From the NCBI GenBank assembly GCA_042408665.1, contig JBHOQW010000106.1:1-64000 (forward strand): a stretch of DNA of 64,000 nt, in the 5' to 3' direction. Made by a program: the position numbers and the translations under genes. Position 1 is the stretch's first letter. Each line of letters starts with the position of its first letter. Under the pieces are notes generated by a model that was not told where the DNA came from, searched no databases, and saw nothing but the letters and a program-made list of their open reading frames with translations. This document shows, in pieces, positions 36,646 to 44,610 of the stretch. The stretch comes from CAUJGQ01 sp042408665. Its GTDB lineage: Bacteria; Chloroflexota; Dehalococcoidia; CAUJGQ01.

Positions 36646-38145
36646 TCACCCTTCGCCCACGATGGGCCATGTGGCGAGCCGCGCCAGGGCAAGGGCGGCG
36701 CGACGTATGGACGGGAACAGGGGGATGCGCAAGGCGGCGACGCGAGCGGCCAGGGCGCGGTAGTGGGTCCACGCCGCCGGGTCCGGCGGCGCGCGGAACA
36801 CCGCCACCACCGGCAGACCGGTCTCGGCGCGGGCGCGGGCCAGTTGAGCGACCGCCGCCTCGATCTGCGCCTCTGTGGCGCCCGTGTACTTCCACACCGC
36901 CCAGCCCAGCTCCAGCCAGGCGACCAGCACATCCACCGCGCCCGTGCCGCCCAGGGCGATGAGGGTGTCGCCGTAGGCGTCGGACCAGTTCTCGGCGGTG
37001 GTGTCCAGCGGGTTCTGGATGATCGTGCCGGCGATGGGGGTGAAGCGGGCGATCTGCGCCCGCGCCTCGGCCGGCAGGGGCGGCACCTCCAGCCCGGCGC
37101 GGATCGCCTCGTCCGCCGCCTGCACCACGTTGCCGCCGCCGGCGCCCACGATGCCCACCCGCCGGCCGGTGCGCCGCCCCAGAAACTGCCACGCCAGCAG
37201 CAGGTCCTCCAGCTCCTCCAGGTCGCCCACTCGCACCGCCCCCGCCTGGCGGATGGCGGCGTCCCACACGGCGGCGGCGCCCGCCAGGCTGGCCGTGTGT
37301 GAGGCGGCGGTGCGGGCGCCGGCCTCGGTAAGCCCACCCTTGAGCACCGCTACCGGCTTGCGCGCCGCCGCCTCCCGCAGCGCGGGGAAGAAGTCGCGCC
37401 CGCCGCGTGGCCCCTCGATGTAGCAACCGATCACCGCGGTGTCCGGGTCGGCGGCCAGGTAGCGCAGCAGGTCCGTCTCGTTCAAGTCGGAGGCGTTGCC
37501 GTAGCTGACGACGGTGCTAAAGCGCAGGCCGCGCAGCCCGCCCTCGCGCACGAGCTGCGCCGCGTGGCCGCCGCTCTGCGACAGCACCCCCACGTGGCCC
37601 GGCTCCGTCGGAAAACCGGACGACCAGGCGACGCGCGCCGCCGGGCGGTAGAAGCCGACGCAGTTGGGGCCGATGATGCGCACACCCCCGGCCCGCGCCC
37701 GCACGATGATGCGCCGCTCCAGCTCGGCGCGGGCGGCGTCGCCCGTCTCCGTGAAGCCGGAGGTGAAGAGGTGCAGGAGCCGCACCCCCTTCTCGATGCA
37801 CTGTTCCAGCAGGTCGGGCACCGCGGCGGCGGGAATGGCGCAGATCACGTAGTCTACCGGGCCCGGGATGGCACGCAGGTCCGGGTAACACGGAAACCCC
37901 TGGTATTCGTCCAGCTTGGGGTTGACCGGGTAGAGGCGGCCCGGAGGGCCGTCCGCACCATCGATGAAGCCCATCTCCAGCAGGCCGCGGAAGAAGGGAA
38001 ACGGCAGCCCCTCCTGCGTGGAGGGCACGCCGACGATGGCCACCGAGCGGGGGCGGAAGAGCAGGTCCAGGTCCAGGTCCTGGTCCGGCACGGCACACCC
38101 GGTCCAAGGGAGGGAGATGCGCGGGCGGCAGACCGCCGCGCTCAT
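36646..38145 (-). CDS. Acyl-CoA synthetase (NDP-forming) alpha-like protein
   Basis: 499 residues related to the alpha part of ADP-forming acetyl-CoA synthetase/succinyl-CoA ligase. CoA-binding Rossmann domain from about 28 (FRPRSVAIVGVPST), succinyl-CoA-ligase-like domains with GPNCVGFYRP, LSQSGGHAAQ and VLKGGLTEAG, and the active-site histidine candidate in ASHTASLAG (about 277). No ATP-grasp beta domain follows, so energy coupling would need a separate beta subunit, which is not adjacent. Substrate unknown. Start at ATG 38145; the first 20 residues are poorly conserved and the start may be internal. Confidence 0.85.
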   Translation of the reverse strand: MSAAVCRPRISLPWTGCAVPDQDLDLDLLFRPRSVAIVGVPSTQEGLPFPFFRGLLEMGFIDGADGPPGRLYPVNPKLDEYQGFPCYPDLRAIPGPVDYVICAIPAAAVPDLLEQCIEKGVRLLHLFTSGFTETGDAARAELERRIIVRARAGGVRIIGPNCVGFYRPAARVAWSSGFPTEPGHVGVLSQSGGHAAQLVREGGLRGLRFSTVVSYGNASDLNETDLLRYLAADPDTAVIGCYIEGPRGGRDFFPALREAAARKPVAVLKGGLTEAGARTAASHTASLAGAAAVWDAAIRQAGAVRVGDLEELEDLLLAWQFLGRRTGRRVGIVGAGGGNVVQAADEAIRAGLEVPPLPAEARAQIARFTPIAGTIIQNPLDTTAENWSDAYGDTLIALGGTGAVDVLVAWLELGWAVWKYTGATEAQIEAAVAQLARARAETGLPVVAVFRAPPDPAAWTHYRALAARVAALRIPLFPSIRRAALALARLATWPIVGEG

Positions 38146-38187
38146 GGTACCGGATGGGCACCATACGCAACAGCGGCACCCGACGGC

Positions 38188-38718
38188 TCACGTCGCCACC
38201 AGGACGGTGCCGACCACCACCAGCGCGGCGCCGGTCCACACGCGGCGACCGGGCCGCTCCCCGGAGAGGGCGATGCCGATCAGCACCGATACCTCGCGCA
38301 GGGTGGCGACACGCCCGGCGTCGACTCGCTGGAAGGCGAGCAGCACCAGGAGCTAGGCGGCCGCGCTGCCCACGGCCACCCGCGCGCCCGGCCCCAGGGC
38401 GGCGCGCAGGCGTGTCATATCGCCCCGCAGCCCGCCGGCAAGCAGCCCGCCGGTCAGCAGCAGCACCGCGCCCAGGTAAGCGGGCGGGGCGGCCCGTCGC
38501 ACGGCGCGGGCGTCGATCACGCCGTAGCCGGCGATGGCCGCGCCCGTGAGCAGGGCAAACGCCACCGCGTTGCCTTGGCCCGTCTGCCGGCCGGCGAGGG
38601 CGAGCAGGTTCGCCACGGCCAGCGCCGGCGCACAGTCCCCGGCGGCGTGCAGCGTCCGGTTTCGGAGCGCGTGAACGGTCGCGGCGGCCAGTACCAGCAG
38701 CAAGGCGGCGAGCGACAT
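38188..38718 (-). pseudogene. Decayed EamA/DMT-family transporter
   Basis: Reading from ATG 38718 (MSLAALLLVLAAATVHAL) to TGA 38188 gives 177 codons in one frame, interrupted by a TAG at 38355-38353 (codon 122). The sequence after the stop, LLVLLAFQRVDAGRVATLREVSVLIGI, continues the family fold in frame. The first EamA repeat is also mostly missing: family proteins have about 280-300 residues and ten helices, but the frame jumps from the first helix region straight to the middle of the protein (ALLTGAAIAGYGVIDARAV). Internal deletion plus nonsense codon indicate loss of function. Confidence 0.8.
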
Positions 38719-38844
38719 CGGCCCCTTCCCAGCCGCGGCCCACACGGGCGCCGGCGTCCTGGACCACCGGCGCCACGCGTGGGTGTTCCCCCCTGTGCCC
38801 CCGTCGCCTATCATGCGCCCAGCATCCGCCGGGAGAGATCGGTC

Positions 38845-39780
38845 ATGCACATTGGGGTCTCACTCACCACCGCCTACCCGCTCACGCGCGATCCGAAGGA
38901 GGTTGGGCGGGAGCTGGTAGAGCGGGCCCGCGCCATCCGCGCCGCCGGGCTGGACTCCCTGTTCGTCGGCGACCACCACGCCACGCCGGGCCATTACTTC
39001 CAGAACGTGCCCACCATCGCCCGCCTGATGGCCGAGGTGGGTGAGATGACCACCGGCGCGCTGTTCCTCATGCCGCTCCACCATCCCGTGCTCATGGCCG
39101 AACAGGTGGGCACGCTGTGGGCGCTGGCGCGGGGACCGTTCGTGCTCATCGCCGCCGTCGGCGATGGCGAAGAGCAATTCGCCCCCTTCGGTGTGCCGCT
39201 GCGCCAGCGGCCCAGCCGCATGGAGGAGCACCTCACCATCGTCCGCCGGCTGTTGGCCGGCGAGCGCCTGACGTATGCGGGCCGCTACCACCGGCTCAAG
39301 GATGTGGCCATTCACCCCGTCCCCAGCGAGCCGATCCCGATCTGGATCGGCGCCTCCGCCCGCCCGGCCCTGGAGCGCGCCGGCGCCCTGGGCGATGCCT
39401 GGCTGGCGGCGCCGGGCGCCGTGGGCGAGGAGCTGACCACCCAGGCGGATATCTACCGTCAGGCCGCGGCACGCGCCGGCCGCCGGCCGGTGCTGGCCAT
39501 CCGCCGCGACGTGTACGTGGGCGAGAGCGACCGTGAGGCGGAAGAGGCGACGGCGCCGGTACTGGCGCGCGGTTACCGTGGCTTCCGGCGAGAGGCGCTG
39601 ATCATCGGCGGGCCGGAGACGGTGATCGCGGAGCTGCACACGCTGCACGAGCTGGGTTTCGAGCACGTGCTCGTGCGCCACATCGTCCCCCAGCAGGAGC
39701 TGGTGCTGGCCTCCTACCGCCGCCTGGGCGAGCAGGTGCTGCCCGTGGTGCGCCGCTGGGGCGCGCCCGCTCACGCGTGA
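38845..39780 (+). CDS. Luciferase-like (LLM class) flavin/F420 oxidoreductase
   Basis: 311 residues, TIM-barrel luciferase-like monooxygenase family. Typical elements: DSLFVGDHHA near 45, TTGALFLMPLHHPVLMAEQVGTL split across two strands, RMEEHLTIVRRLL and PIPIWIGASARPALERAG. Cofactor may be F420 or FMN and cannot be decided. ATG 38845 follows a GGGAGAG site. Divergent from the EamA pseudogene; its 3' end overlaps the convergent histidine-kinase gene by 10 bases. Confidence 0.87.
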   Translation: MHIGVSLTTAYPLTRDPKEVGRELVERARAIRAAGLDSLFVGDHHATPGHYFQNVPTIARLMAEVGEMTTGALFLMPLHHPVLMAEQVGTLWALARGPFVLIAAVGDGEEQFAPFGVPLRQRPSRMEEHLTIVRRLLAGERLTYAGRYHRLKDVAIHPVPSEPIPIWIGASARPALERAGALGDAWLAAPGAVGEELTTQADIYRQAAARAGRRPVLAIRRDVYVGESDREAEEATAPVLARGYRGFRREALIIGGPETVIAELHTLHELGFEHVLVRHIVPQQELVLASYRRLGEQVLPVVRRWGAPAHA

Positions 39781-41282
39781 CGCGGGCGCACCACCGGCAC
39801 GGCGCCGGCTTCCCGTGCCCGTGGGACAGGCACCGGCAGCGTGAGGGTAAAGGTCGTGCCAGCGGAGTCGCTGGCGGCGGTGAGGGTGCCGCCATGCAGC
39901 TCGGCCAGCTCCTTGGCGATGGCGAGGCCCAGGCCGCTGCCGCGGGCCTGGCCCGGCGCGCGGGCGCGGTCTAAACGCACAAAGCGGTCGAAGATCCGCG
40001 GCAGGTCCTCCGGCGGGATGTACGAGCCGCTGTTGAACACCTCGAGGCGCACGGCGCGGGCGGGCTCCGGTGCCGGGATGGCCCGCACCTCCACCCGGCC
40101 GCCGTCCGGGGTGTGCTTGCGGGCGTTGTCCAGCAGGTTGTCCAGGATGCGCTCCAGCTTGGCGCTGTCGCCCTGCACCACCAGGCCCTCCGGCACGGCC
40201 AGCCGCAGCGCGACGCGGCGCTCGGTTAGGGCGGGCTCGAAGCGGCGGGCAGCGCGAACGGCCAGCAGGCCGAGGTCAACCGGTTCGCGCGCCACCACCA
40301 CCTGGCCGGCCTCGATTTCGGAGAGGAAGAGCAGGTCCTCCACCAGCGAGCGCATTCGCTCCGCCTCGGCGTGGATGATGGCGCCTGTCTCCATCACGGC
40401 CTCCGGCCCCTCTACCGCGCGATCGCGCAGCGCTTGGGCGAAGCCAAGGATCGAGGTGAGCGGCGTTTTCAAGTCGTGCGAGACGTTGGCGATGAGCGTG
40501 CGCATCTGCATATGGCTGCGGCCCACCTGGCGGGCCATCTCGTTGAAGGCCTTGGCCAGGCGGCCTACCTCATCGTTGCGCGCCAGCGGGATCTCCTGGT
40601 CGTAGTTGCCGCGGGCCATCTCCTCGGAGGCACGGGTGAGGGCCTGCAGGGGATGGGCGATGGAGCGGGCCAGTACTCCCGCCACCACGGCCGATAGGGC
40701 CAAGGCGGTGAGCCCGGCCCAGCCCAGCGCGGGCAGCAGGCTGCGCCAGGCACCGGCCAGCGTCTGGCGTGGGATGGCCAGCACCACGGTATCGCCGGGC
40801 GGCAGGACGCGGGCGGGACCGGCGCGTCGCTCCATCAGGGTGAGAGCCGGCGCCAAGAAGATAAAACCGTCCTGCTCCGGCTCTTGCCCGCGCCAGGCGC
40901 GGTAGCCGAACTTGGATGGCCCGGACGTCTCCAGCGGCAAGTTCAACGTCTTCCCGCGCAGGCTCTCGTCGCTGTCCTGAGTGACGACGCCGTTGCGGTC
41001 CACCATCAGGATCCGCACGCCCTGGCGCCGGGCCTCCTCACGGATGTACTCACCGATCGCTTCGGGCGAGGCACCCTGCCGTTGCAGGCGAAAGACGTCC
41101 AGCGTGATCTGGGGCGCCGCCACGGCCAGCCGGTCCAGCGCCGCCTGCTGCTGCTCACGCCAACGCAGGGCGACCAGGGCCACGCCGGCCAACAGCAGGG
41201 CCAGCAGGCTGATAGCGGCGTAGGAGAGAAAAAGCTTCGTACGTAGGGACATGGGCGGGTCCGGGTGCCGGAACCGATACAT
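39771..41282 (-). CDS. Sensor histidine kinase (HAMP-HisKA-HATPase)
   Basis: Membrane sensor kinase, 503 residues from ATG 41282, or 493 from the internal ATG at 41252 (MSLRTKLFLSYAA), which suits the first membrane helix better. Helix 1 at about 15-38, extracytoplasmic sensor to about 185, helix 2 to about 210, HAMP (SIAHPLQALTRASEEMARGNYDQEIP), HisKA with phospho-acceptor histidine in VSHDLKTPL (about 268), N box NLLDNARKHTP, and G boxes GSGLGLAIAK and GTTFTLTLP. Paired with the response regulator four bases upstream. Confidence 0.95.
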   Translation of the reverse strand: MYRFRHPDPPMSLRTKLFLSYAAISLLALLLAGVALVALRWREQQQAALDRLAVAAPQITLDVFRLQRQGASPEAIGEYIREEARRQGVRILMVDRNGVVTQDSDESLRGKTLNLPLETSGPSKFGYRAWRGQEPEQDGFIFLAPALTLMERRAGPARVLPPGDTVVLAIPRQTLAGAWRSLLPALGWAGLTALALSAVVAGVLARSIAHPLQALTRASEEMARGNYDQEIPLARNDEVGRLAKAFNEMARQVGRSHMQMRTLIANVSHDLKTPLTSILGFAQALRDRAVEGPEAVMETGAIIHAEAERMRSLVEDLLFLSEIEAGQVVVAREPVDLGLLAVRAARRFEPALTERRVALRLAVPEGLVVQGDSAKLERILDNLLDNARKHTPDGGRVEVRAIPAPEPARAVRLEVFNSGSYIPPEDLPRIFDRFVRLDRARAPGQARGSGLGLAIAKELAELHGGTLTAASDSAGTTFTLTLPVPVPRAREAGAVPVVRPRHA

Positions 41283-41286
41283 GGGC

Positions 41287-42027
41287 TCAGGGGGCGGCGT
41301 CCGGCACCACCAGCTTGTAGCCGATCCCCCAGACGGTTTCGATCTTCACATCGCTGCCGGCCAACTTCTCCCGCAGCCAGGCGACGTGCACATCCACGGT
41401 GCGTTGATCGCCGTAATAGCCCGTCCCCCACACCAGGTCCAGCAGCCGATCGCGGTCCAGGGCGTAGCCGGGAAACCGGGCGAAGGTGGCGAGCAGGTCG
41501 AACTCCTTCGGTCGCAGGTGCAGCGGCGTACCGCTCAGGGTAGCGGTGCGCTCGTTCAGATCGATCACCAGGCTGCCGGCGGTGATCCGGGCCTGGACCG
41601 GCGGGTTTGCGGGCCCGCCGGTGCGGACGCGACGCAGCACAGCCTGCACCCGCGCCACCAGCTCCAGGGGGTTGAACGGCTTGGTGACGTAGTCGTCGGC
41701 GCCGAACTGCAGCCCGGCGATGCGGTCCACATCGCTGGTACGGGCGGTGAGCATGATGATCGGCAGCTCGGAGGAGCGACGTAGGGAGCGGGTGATCTCC
41801 AACCCATCAGGGCCGGGCATCATGATATCCAGCACCAGGAGGTCTGGGCGCAGGTCACGCACCTTGCGCAGCGTCTCGTCGCCGTCCTCGGCGGCGGCCA
41901 CCCGATAGCCGGCCTTGGTGAGGTAGAGCTCCACCAGGCGAACGATGTGCGGATCATCATCCGCCACCAGGATGAGCGGGGGCGGGGACGCGGCATCGGA
42001 CGCAGGCTGTGTCATGCTCTGGGTCAA
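41287..42027 (-). CDS. OmpR/PhoB-family response regulator
   Basis: DNA-binding regulator, 246 residues. Receiver domain with acidic pocket VADDDPH, phospho-acceptor D67 in LVLDIMMPG and conserved lysine in DDYVTKPFNP; C-terminal winged helix from about 145 with RPKEFDLLATFARFPG, VDVHVAWLREKL and WGIGYKL. I start it at the TTG at 42027 because AGAGGTG lies 5 bases upstream; the ATG at 42015 is the alternative. Directly upstream of its kinase gene and 122 bp downstream of the secreted-protein gene. Confidence 0.94.
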   Translation of the reverse strand: MTQSMTQPASDAASPPPLILVADDDPHIVRLVELYLTKAGYRVAAAEDGDETLRKVRDLRPDLLVLDIMMPGPDGLEITRSLRRSSELPIIMLTARTSDVDRIAGLQFGADDYVTKPFNPLELVARVQAVLRRVRTGGPANPPVQARITAGSLVIDLNERTATLSGTPLHLRPKEFDLLATFARFPGYALDRDRLLDLVWGTGYYGDQRTVDVHVAWLREKLAGSDVKIETVWGIGYKLVVPDAAP

Positions 42028-42087
42028 TGGTACACCTCTTACTCAGGGCCTTCACCCACCACAAGGCAGCGGTGGAGGCAGAACACC

Positions 42088-42126
42088 GCGGGACGATAGG
42101 CGGAGCCGTGCCGCCCATCGTCCCGC
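42088..42126 (-). terminator. Stem-loop between the secreted-protein gene and the response regulator
   Basis: Perfect 10-bp arms GCGGGACGAT / ATCGTCCCGC with an inner GGCGG/CCGCC pair. No T run. It could set lower expression of the regulator and kinase relative to the first gene. Confidence 0.45.
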
Positions 42127-42148
42127 GCCAGGAGCACACCTGACCGGA

Positions 42149-42850
42149 TCAGCGGCCCATACGCATCCGCGCGCCCAGCCCGTGCTCACCCGGCTTGCGG
42201 TTGATCAGGTCATCCAGCCGCTGCTGCAGCTTGTTCAGGGCGTTATCGGCCTGCTGCTGGGTGATGCGTCCTTGCTGCACGGCCTGGCTCAACCGCTGAC
42301 GGGCGTTATCCAGGATGAACTGCTTGAGCTCATCGGCCGTCTTGCCGTGCGCCTGCGCCACCTCGGCCAGGCTCTTGTCGCGTAGCTCCTGCCGGAGCTG
42401 GTCGCGGCTGATGCCCAGGAACTGGGCGAGCTGGTCCAGGGAGGCCAACATGCCCGGCCTGAGATGGCCCGCACCCTTGCCAGGGCCAAAGAGCGGGCCG
42501 TGCAGACCGAGGAACGGAAGCTTGCCCTGGTTGATGGCATCCTTCAGGCGCTGCGCCTGGTCCGGGGTGAGGCGGCCGGCCGCCTGCGCCGCGTCTACCT
42601 CCTGGATGGCGGTCTGGCGCAGGGCATCACGCAGCCGGTCCGGCGTGACGCCCAGGTTCTGCGCCAAGCGGTTGAGAAACTCATCCAGGCGCTGCTGCGC
42701 CTGCTGCTTGCCGGGTCCTGGGGTAGCCGTCGGTGAGGGGGCAGGGGTCTGAGCGCTGGCACGGCTGCTCACCACGCCCACCATCAGGCCGGCGCCTACC
42801 AGCAGGGCGGCCCCGGCCGCCAGCAGCCGGCTCATCTTGCTCTTCAGCAT
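42149..42850 (-). CDS. Secreted helical protein with repeated helix-hairpin units
   Basis: 233 residues. Signal peptide at 1-34 (SRLLAAGAALLVGAGLMVGV, cleavage near ASA-QT), a Pro/Thr/Ser linker, then two related helical units: LAQNLGVTPDRLRDALRQTA and LAQFLGISRDQLRQELRDKS, each followed by a glutamine-rich helix (VDAAQAAGRLTPDQAQRLKD; VQQGRITQQQADNALNKL). The pattern resembles DUF2680/SHOCT-like envelope proteins. First gene of the operon with the two-component system, so it may be its target or stress reporter. ATG 42850. Confidence 0.75.
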   Translation of the reverse strand: MLKSKMSRLLAAGAALLVGAGLMVGVVSSRASAQTPAPSPTATPGPGKQQAQQRLDEFLNRLAQNLGVTPDRLRDALRQTAIQEVDAAQAAGRLTPDQAQRLKDAINQGKLPFLGLHGPLFGPGKGAGHLRPGMLASLDQLAQFLGISRDQLRQELRDKSLAEVAQAHGKTADELKQFILDNARQRLSQAVQQGRITQQQADNALNKLQQRLDDLINRKPGEHGLGARMRMGR

Positions 42851-42898
42851 CGTGCACGCTCCCGCGGGGTCTGGAGGCGCGCCCGCGCCTCCGTTCTC

Positions 42899-42904
42899 AC
42901 CATA
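42899..42904 (-). promoter_or_regulatory. Possible -10 (TATGGT) of the two-component operon
   Basis: TATGGT on the minus strand, 22 bases downstream of the TTAAGG direct repeat and about 49 bases upstream of the ATG at 42850. A -35 is not evident, as expected if an activator bound at the repeat recruits polymerase. Confidence 0.35.
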
Positions 42905-42926
42905 CCGCCACCCGCGGCGCGCAGTG

Positions 42927-42943
42927 TTAAGGCGCGATTAAGG
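42927..42943. promoter_or_regulatory. TTAAGG direct repeat, candidate OmpR/PhoB-family site
   Basis: Two exact TTAAGG copies (42927-42932, 42938-42943) whose starts are 11 bp apart, one helical turn. This is the geometry of OmpR/PhoB-family dimers, upstream of the operon that encodes such a regulator. Confidence 0.5.
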
Positions 42944-43104
42944 AGCGCCCGGCCTGTATTTGCAACAAAAGTGTTAGCTTTCCATGCCCACACGGGCGCC
43001 GTGCTCTGGCATACTAAAGGCGTCGAAGCGGTGGCCATGTCCAGAGGCGGGGCTGGATATGGTCACCGCTTCACATATGTCCGCGAGCGAGCCGGGGGCG
43101 CCGT

Positions 43105-44412
43105 TCAGATCACCAGCAGGCGGTCCAGCTCTTCCGGGTCACCGGCCGGACCGACAACCGCCATCGCCAGGTTCGCGCTGTGGAACAGGCGGCGCGCCAC
43201 ACGCTGCACGTCCTCCGCGCTGACGGCGCGGAGCCTGACCACCACCTCCTCCACCGGCTCGATCTCGCCCAGGGTGAGGAGCGCCTCGCCGGCGCGCTGG
43301 CCCAGGGACATCGTGCTCTCCAGTCCCAGGCGGAAGCTGCCGGCCGCGTAGTCGCGTGCCTTGGCCAGCTCCTCCTCGCCCACCGGCTCCTCGGCCAGGC
43401 GTCGCAGTTCGCCCAGGATCACTGTCACCGCCTCGTGCAGCTTGTCCGGGGTGACACCGGCGGAGATGGACAGCACGCCTGTATCTGCGTGCCGCGAGAC
43501 CGAGGAGCCCACCGAGTAGGCCAGGCCACGCCGCTCGCGCACCTCTTTGAAGAGGCGGCTGCTCATGCCGCGCCCGAGGACGTTGTTGAGGATGGTGAGC
43601 GCGAAGCGGTCCGGGTCGGTGCGGCTGACGGCGCGCAAGCCGATGGCCACATTGCACTGGGCGATGTCCCGCCGCTCCACCACCACGCGCGGGTTGCCCA
43701 GCTCCGGCCGCGCGGGCAGGAAGCGCGGCGCCGGCCCACCCTCCCAGTGGGCAAAGCACTGGTGGGCCAGCTCCATCACCTGCTCATGGGTAACGTTGCC
43801 GGCCACGGACAGAACGGCGTTCTGGGGCGTGTACCACCGCTCCAGGTGGTCCAGGAAGTCCTGCCGCTGGATGGCGTCGATGATCTCGACCGTGCCGGCG
43901 ATGCTCCAGCCGATGGGCTGGTCCCCGAACACGGCGCGCGACAGCAACTCTCCTACCCACGCCCCCGGCTGGTCGTGCGAGCGGCGGATCTCCTGCTGCA
44001 CCACCGCCCGCTCGCGTTCGATCTCCTGGGGCTCGATCTTGGAGTGGAGGAGCATATCGGCTAGCACGTCCATCGCCACCGGCAGGTGGTCATAGGGGAC
44101 GTGGTTCCAGTAGCAGGTCAGCTCCTTGGCGGTATACGCGTTGAGGGAGCCGCCTGCGCCCTCGATCGCCTCCGCGATCTGGATGGCGTCCGGTCGCCTC
44201 TCCGTGCCCTTGAACAGCATGTGCTCCATGAAGTGGGAGATGCCGTTCACCCGGCGCTCCTCACCGCGCGAGCCGACGCCGATGAACACGTTCACGCTGA
44301 CCGATTGGGCGGTCGGCACGGGGGTGGTCACAACGCGCATGCCGTTGGCGAGCGTATCCACCTGCCACATCGGGACGGCGCCGTCCGGGCGCTCGGAGCG
44401 CTCTGTTGCCAT
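43105..44412 (-). CDS. M16-family zinc peptidase (processing-peptidase-like)
   Basis: 435 residues from ATG 44412. Inverted zinc motif HFMEH (H60, E63, H64) and the distal glutamate in RERAVVQQEIRRSHD; two homologous M16 domains, with the R/Y substrate-clamp region of the second domain in SRHADTGVLSISAG. Bacterial relatives resemble mitochondrial processing peptidase beta and B. subtilis MlpA/YmxG. No signal peptide. Preceded on its transcript by two strong hairpins (44444-44470, 44488-44517). The 250 bp between this gene and the one starting at 42850 contain no gene. Confidence 0.93.
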   Translation of the reverse strand: MATERSERPDGAVPMWQVDTLANGMRVVTTPVPTAQSVSVNVFIGVGSRGEERRVNGISHFMEHMLFKGTERRPDAIQIAEAIEGAGGSLNAYTAKELTCYWNHVPYDHLPVAMDVLADMLLHSKIEPQEIERERAVVQQEIRRSHDQPGAWVGELLSRAVFGDQPIGWSIAGTVEIIDAIQRQDFLDHLERWYTPQNAVLSVAGNVTHEQVMELAHQCFAHWEGGPAPRFLPARPELGNPRVVVERRDIAQCNVAIGLRAVSRTDPDRFALTILNNVLGRGMSSRLFKEVRERRGLAYSVGSSVSRHADTGVLSISAGVTPDKLHEAVTVILGELRRLAEEPVGEEELAKARDYAAGSFRLGLESTMSLGQRAGEALLTLGEIEPVEEVVVRLRAVSAEDVQRVARRLFHSANLAMAVVGPAGDPEELDRLLVI

Positions 44413-44443
44413 ATCGTCTGAACCTCTACGTCGCTCTGCGAGG

Positions 44444-44470
44444 TCCAGGCGCCCCACAACGGCGCCTGGA
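44444..44470 (-). other. Perfect hairpin in the M16 peptidase leader
   Basis: TCCAGGCGCC / GGCGCCTGGA, 10 bp perfect, 7-base loop, 32 bp before the ATG at 44412. With the next stem it makes a structured 5' leader. Confidence 0.45.
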
Positions 44471-44487
44471 TCAGCGTACATATCAAC

Positions 44488-44517
44488 GCGGCCCGTTCCC
44501 CACGCGGGAAGGGCCGC
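44488..44517. other. Second strong stem-loop between the M16 gene and the divergent gene
   Basis: GCGGCCC-G-TTCCC / GGGAA-GGGCCGC, 12 bp with one bulged base and a CACGC-type loop. In the plus direction it is followed by CTTCTGTCT, so it could also end plus-strand transcription. Confidence 0.45.
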
Positions 44518-44610
44518 CTTCTGTCTATAGTTTAGCACAACGCGCCGCGGCGGTGGCCCTCCGCGTGCACCCGCCCGCGCCGGAACGCACGGCCGCTACA
44601 ATTCCGATCG

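Noticed and set aside
38353..38355. TAG in the EamA gene as a possible recoded (pyrrolysine) codon
   Set aside because: The gene also lacks most of its first repeat, so it is not functional whatever the TAG means; no pyrrolysine genes are present.
37564..38844. N-terminal part of a long plus-strand frame that runs into the luciferase-like gene
   Set aside because: Upstream of ATG 38845 the frame is antisense to the acyl-CoA synthetase and the EamA remnant; the family starts at MHIGVSLTT.
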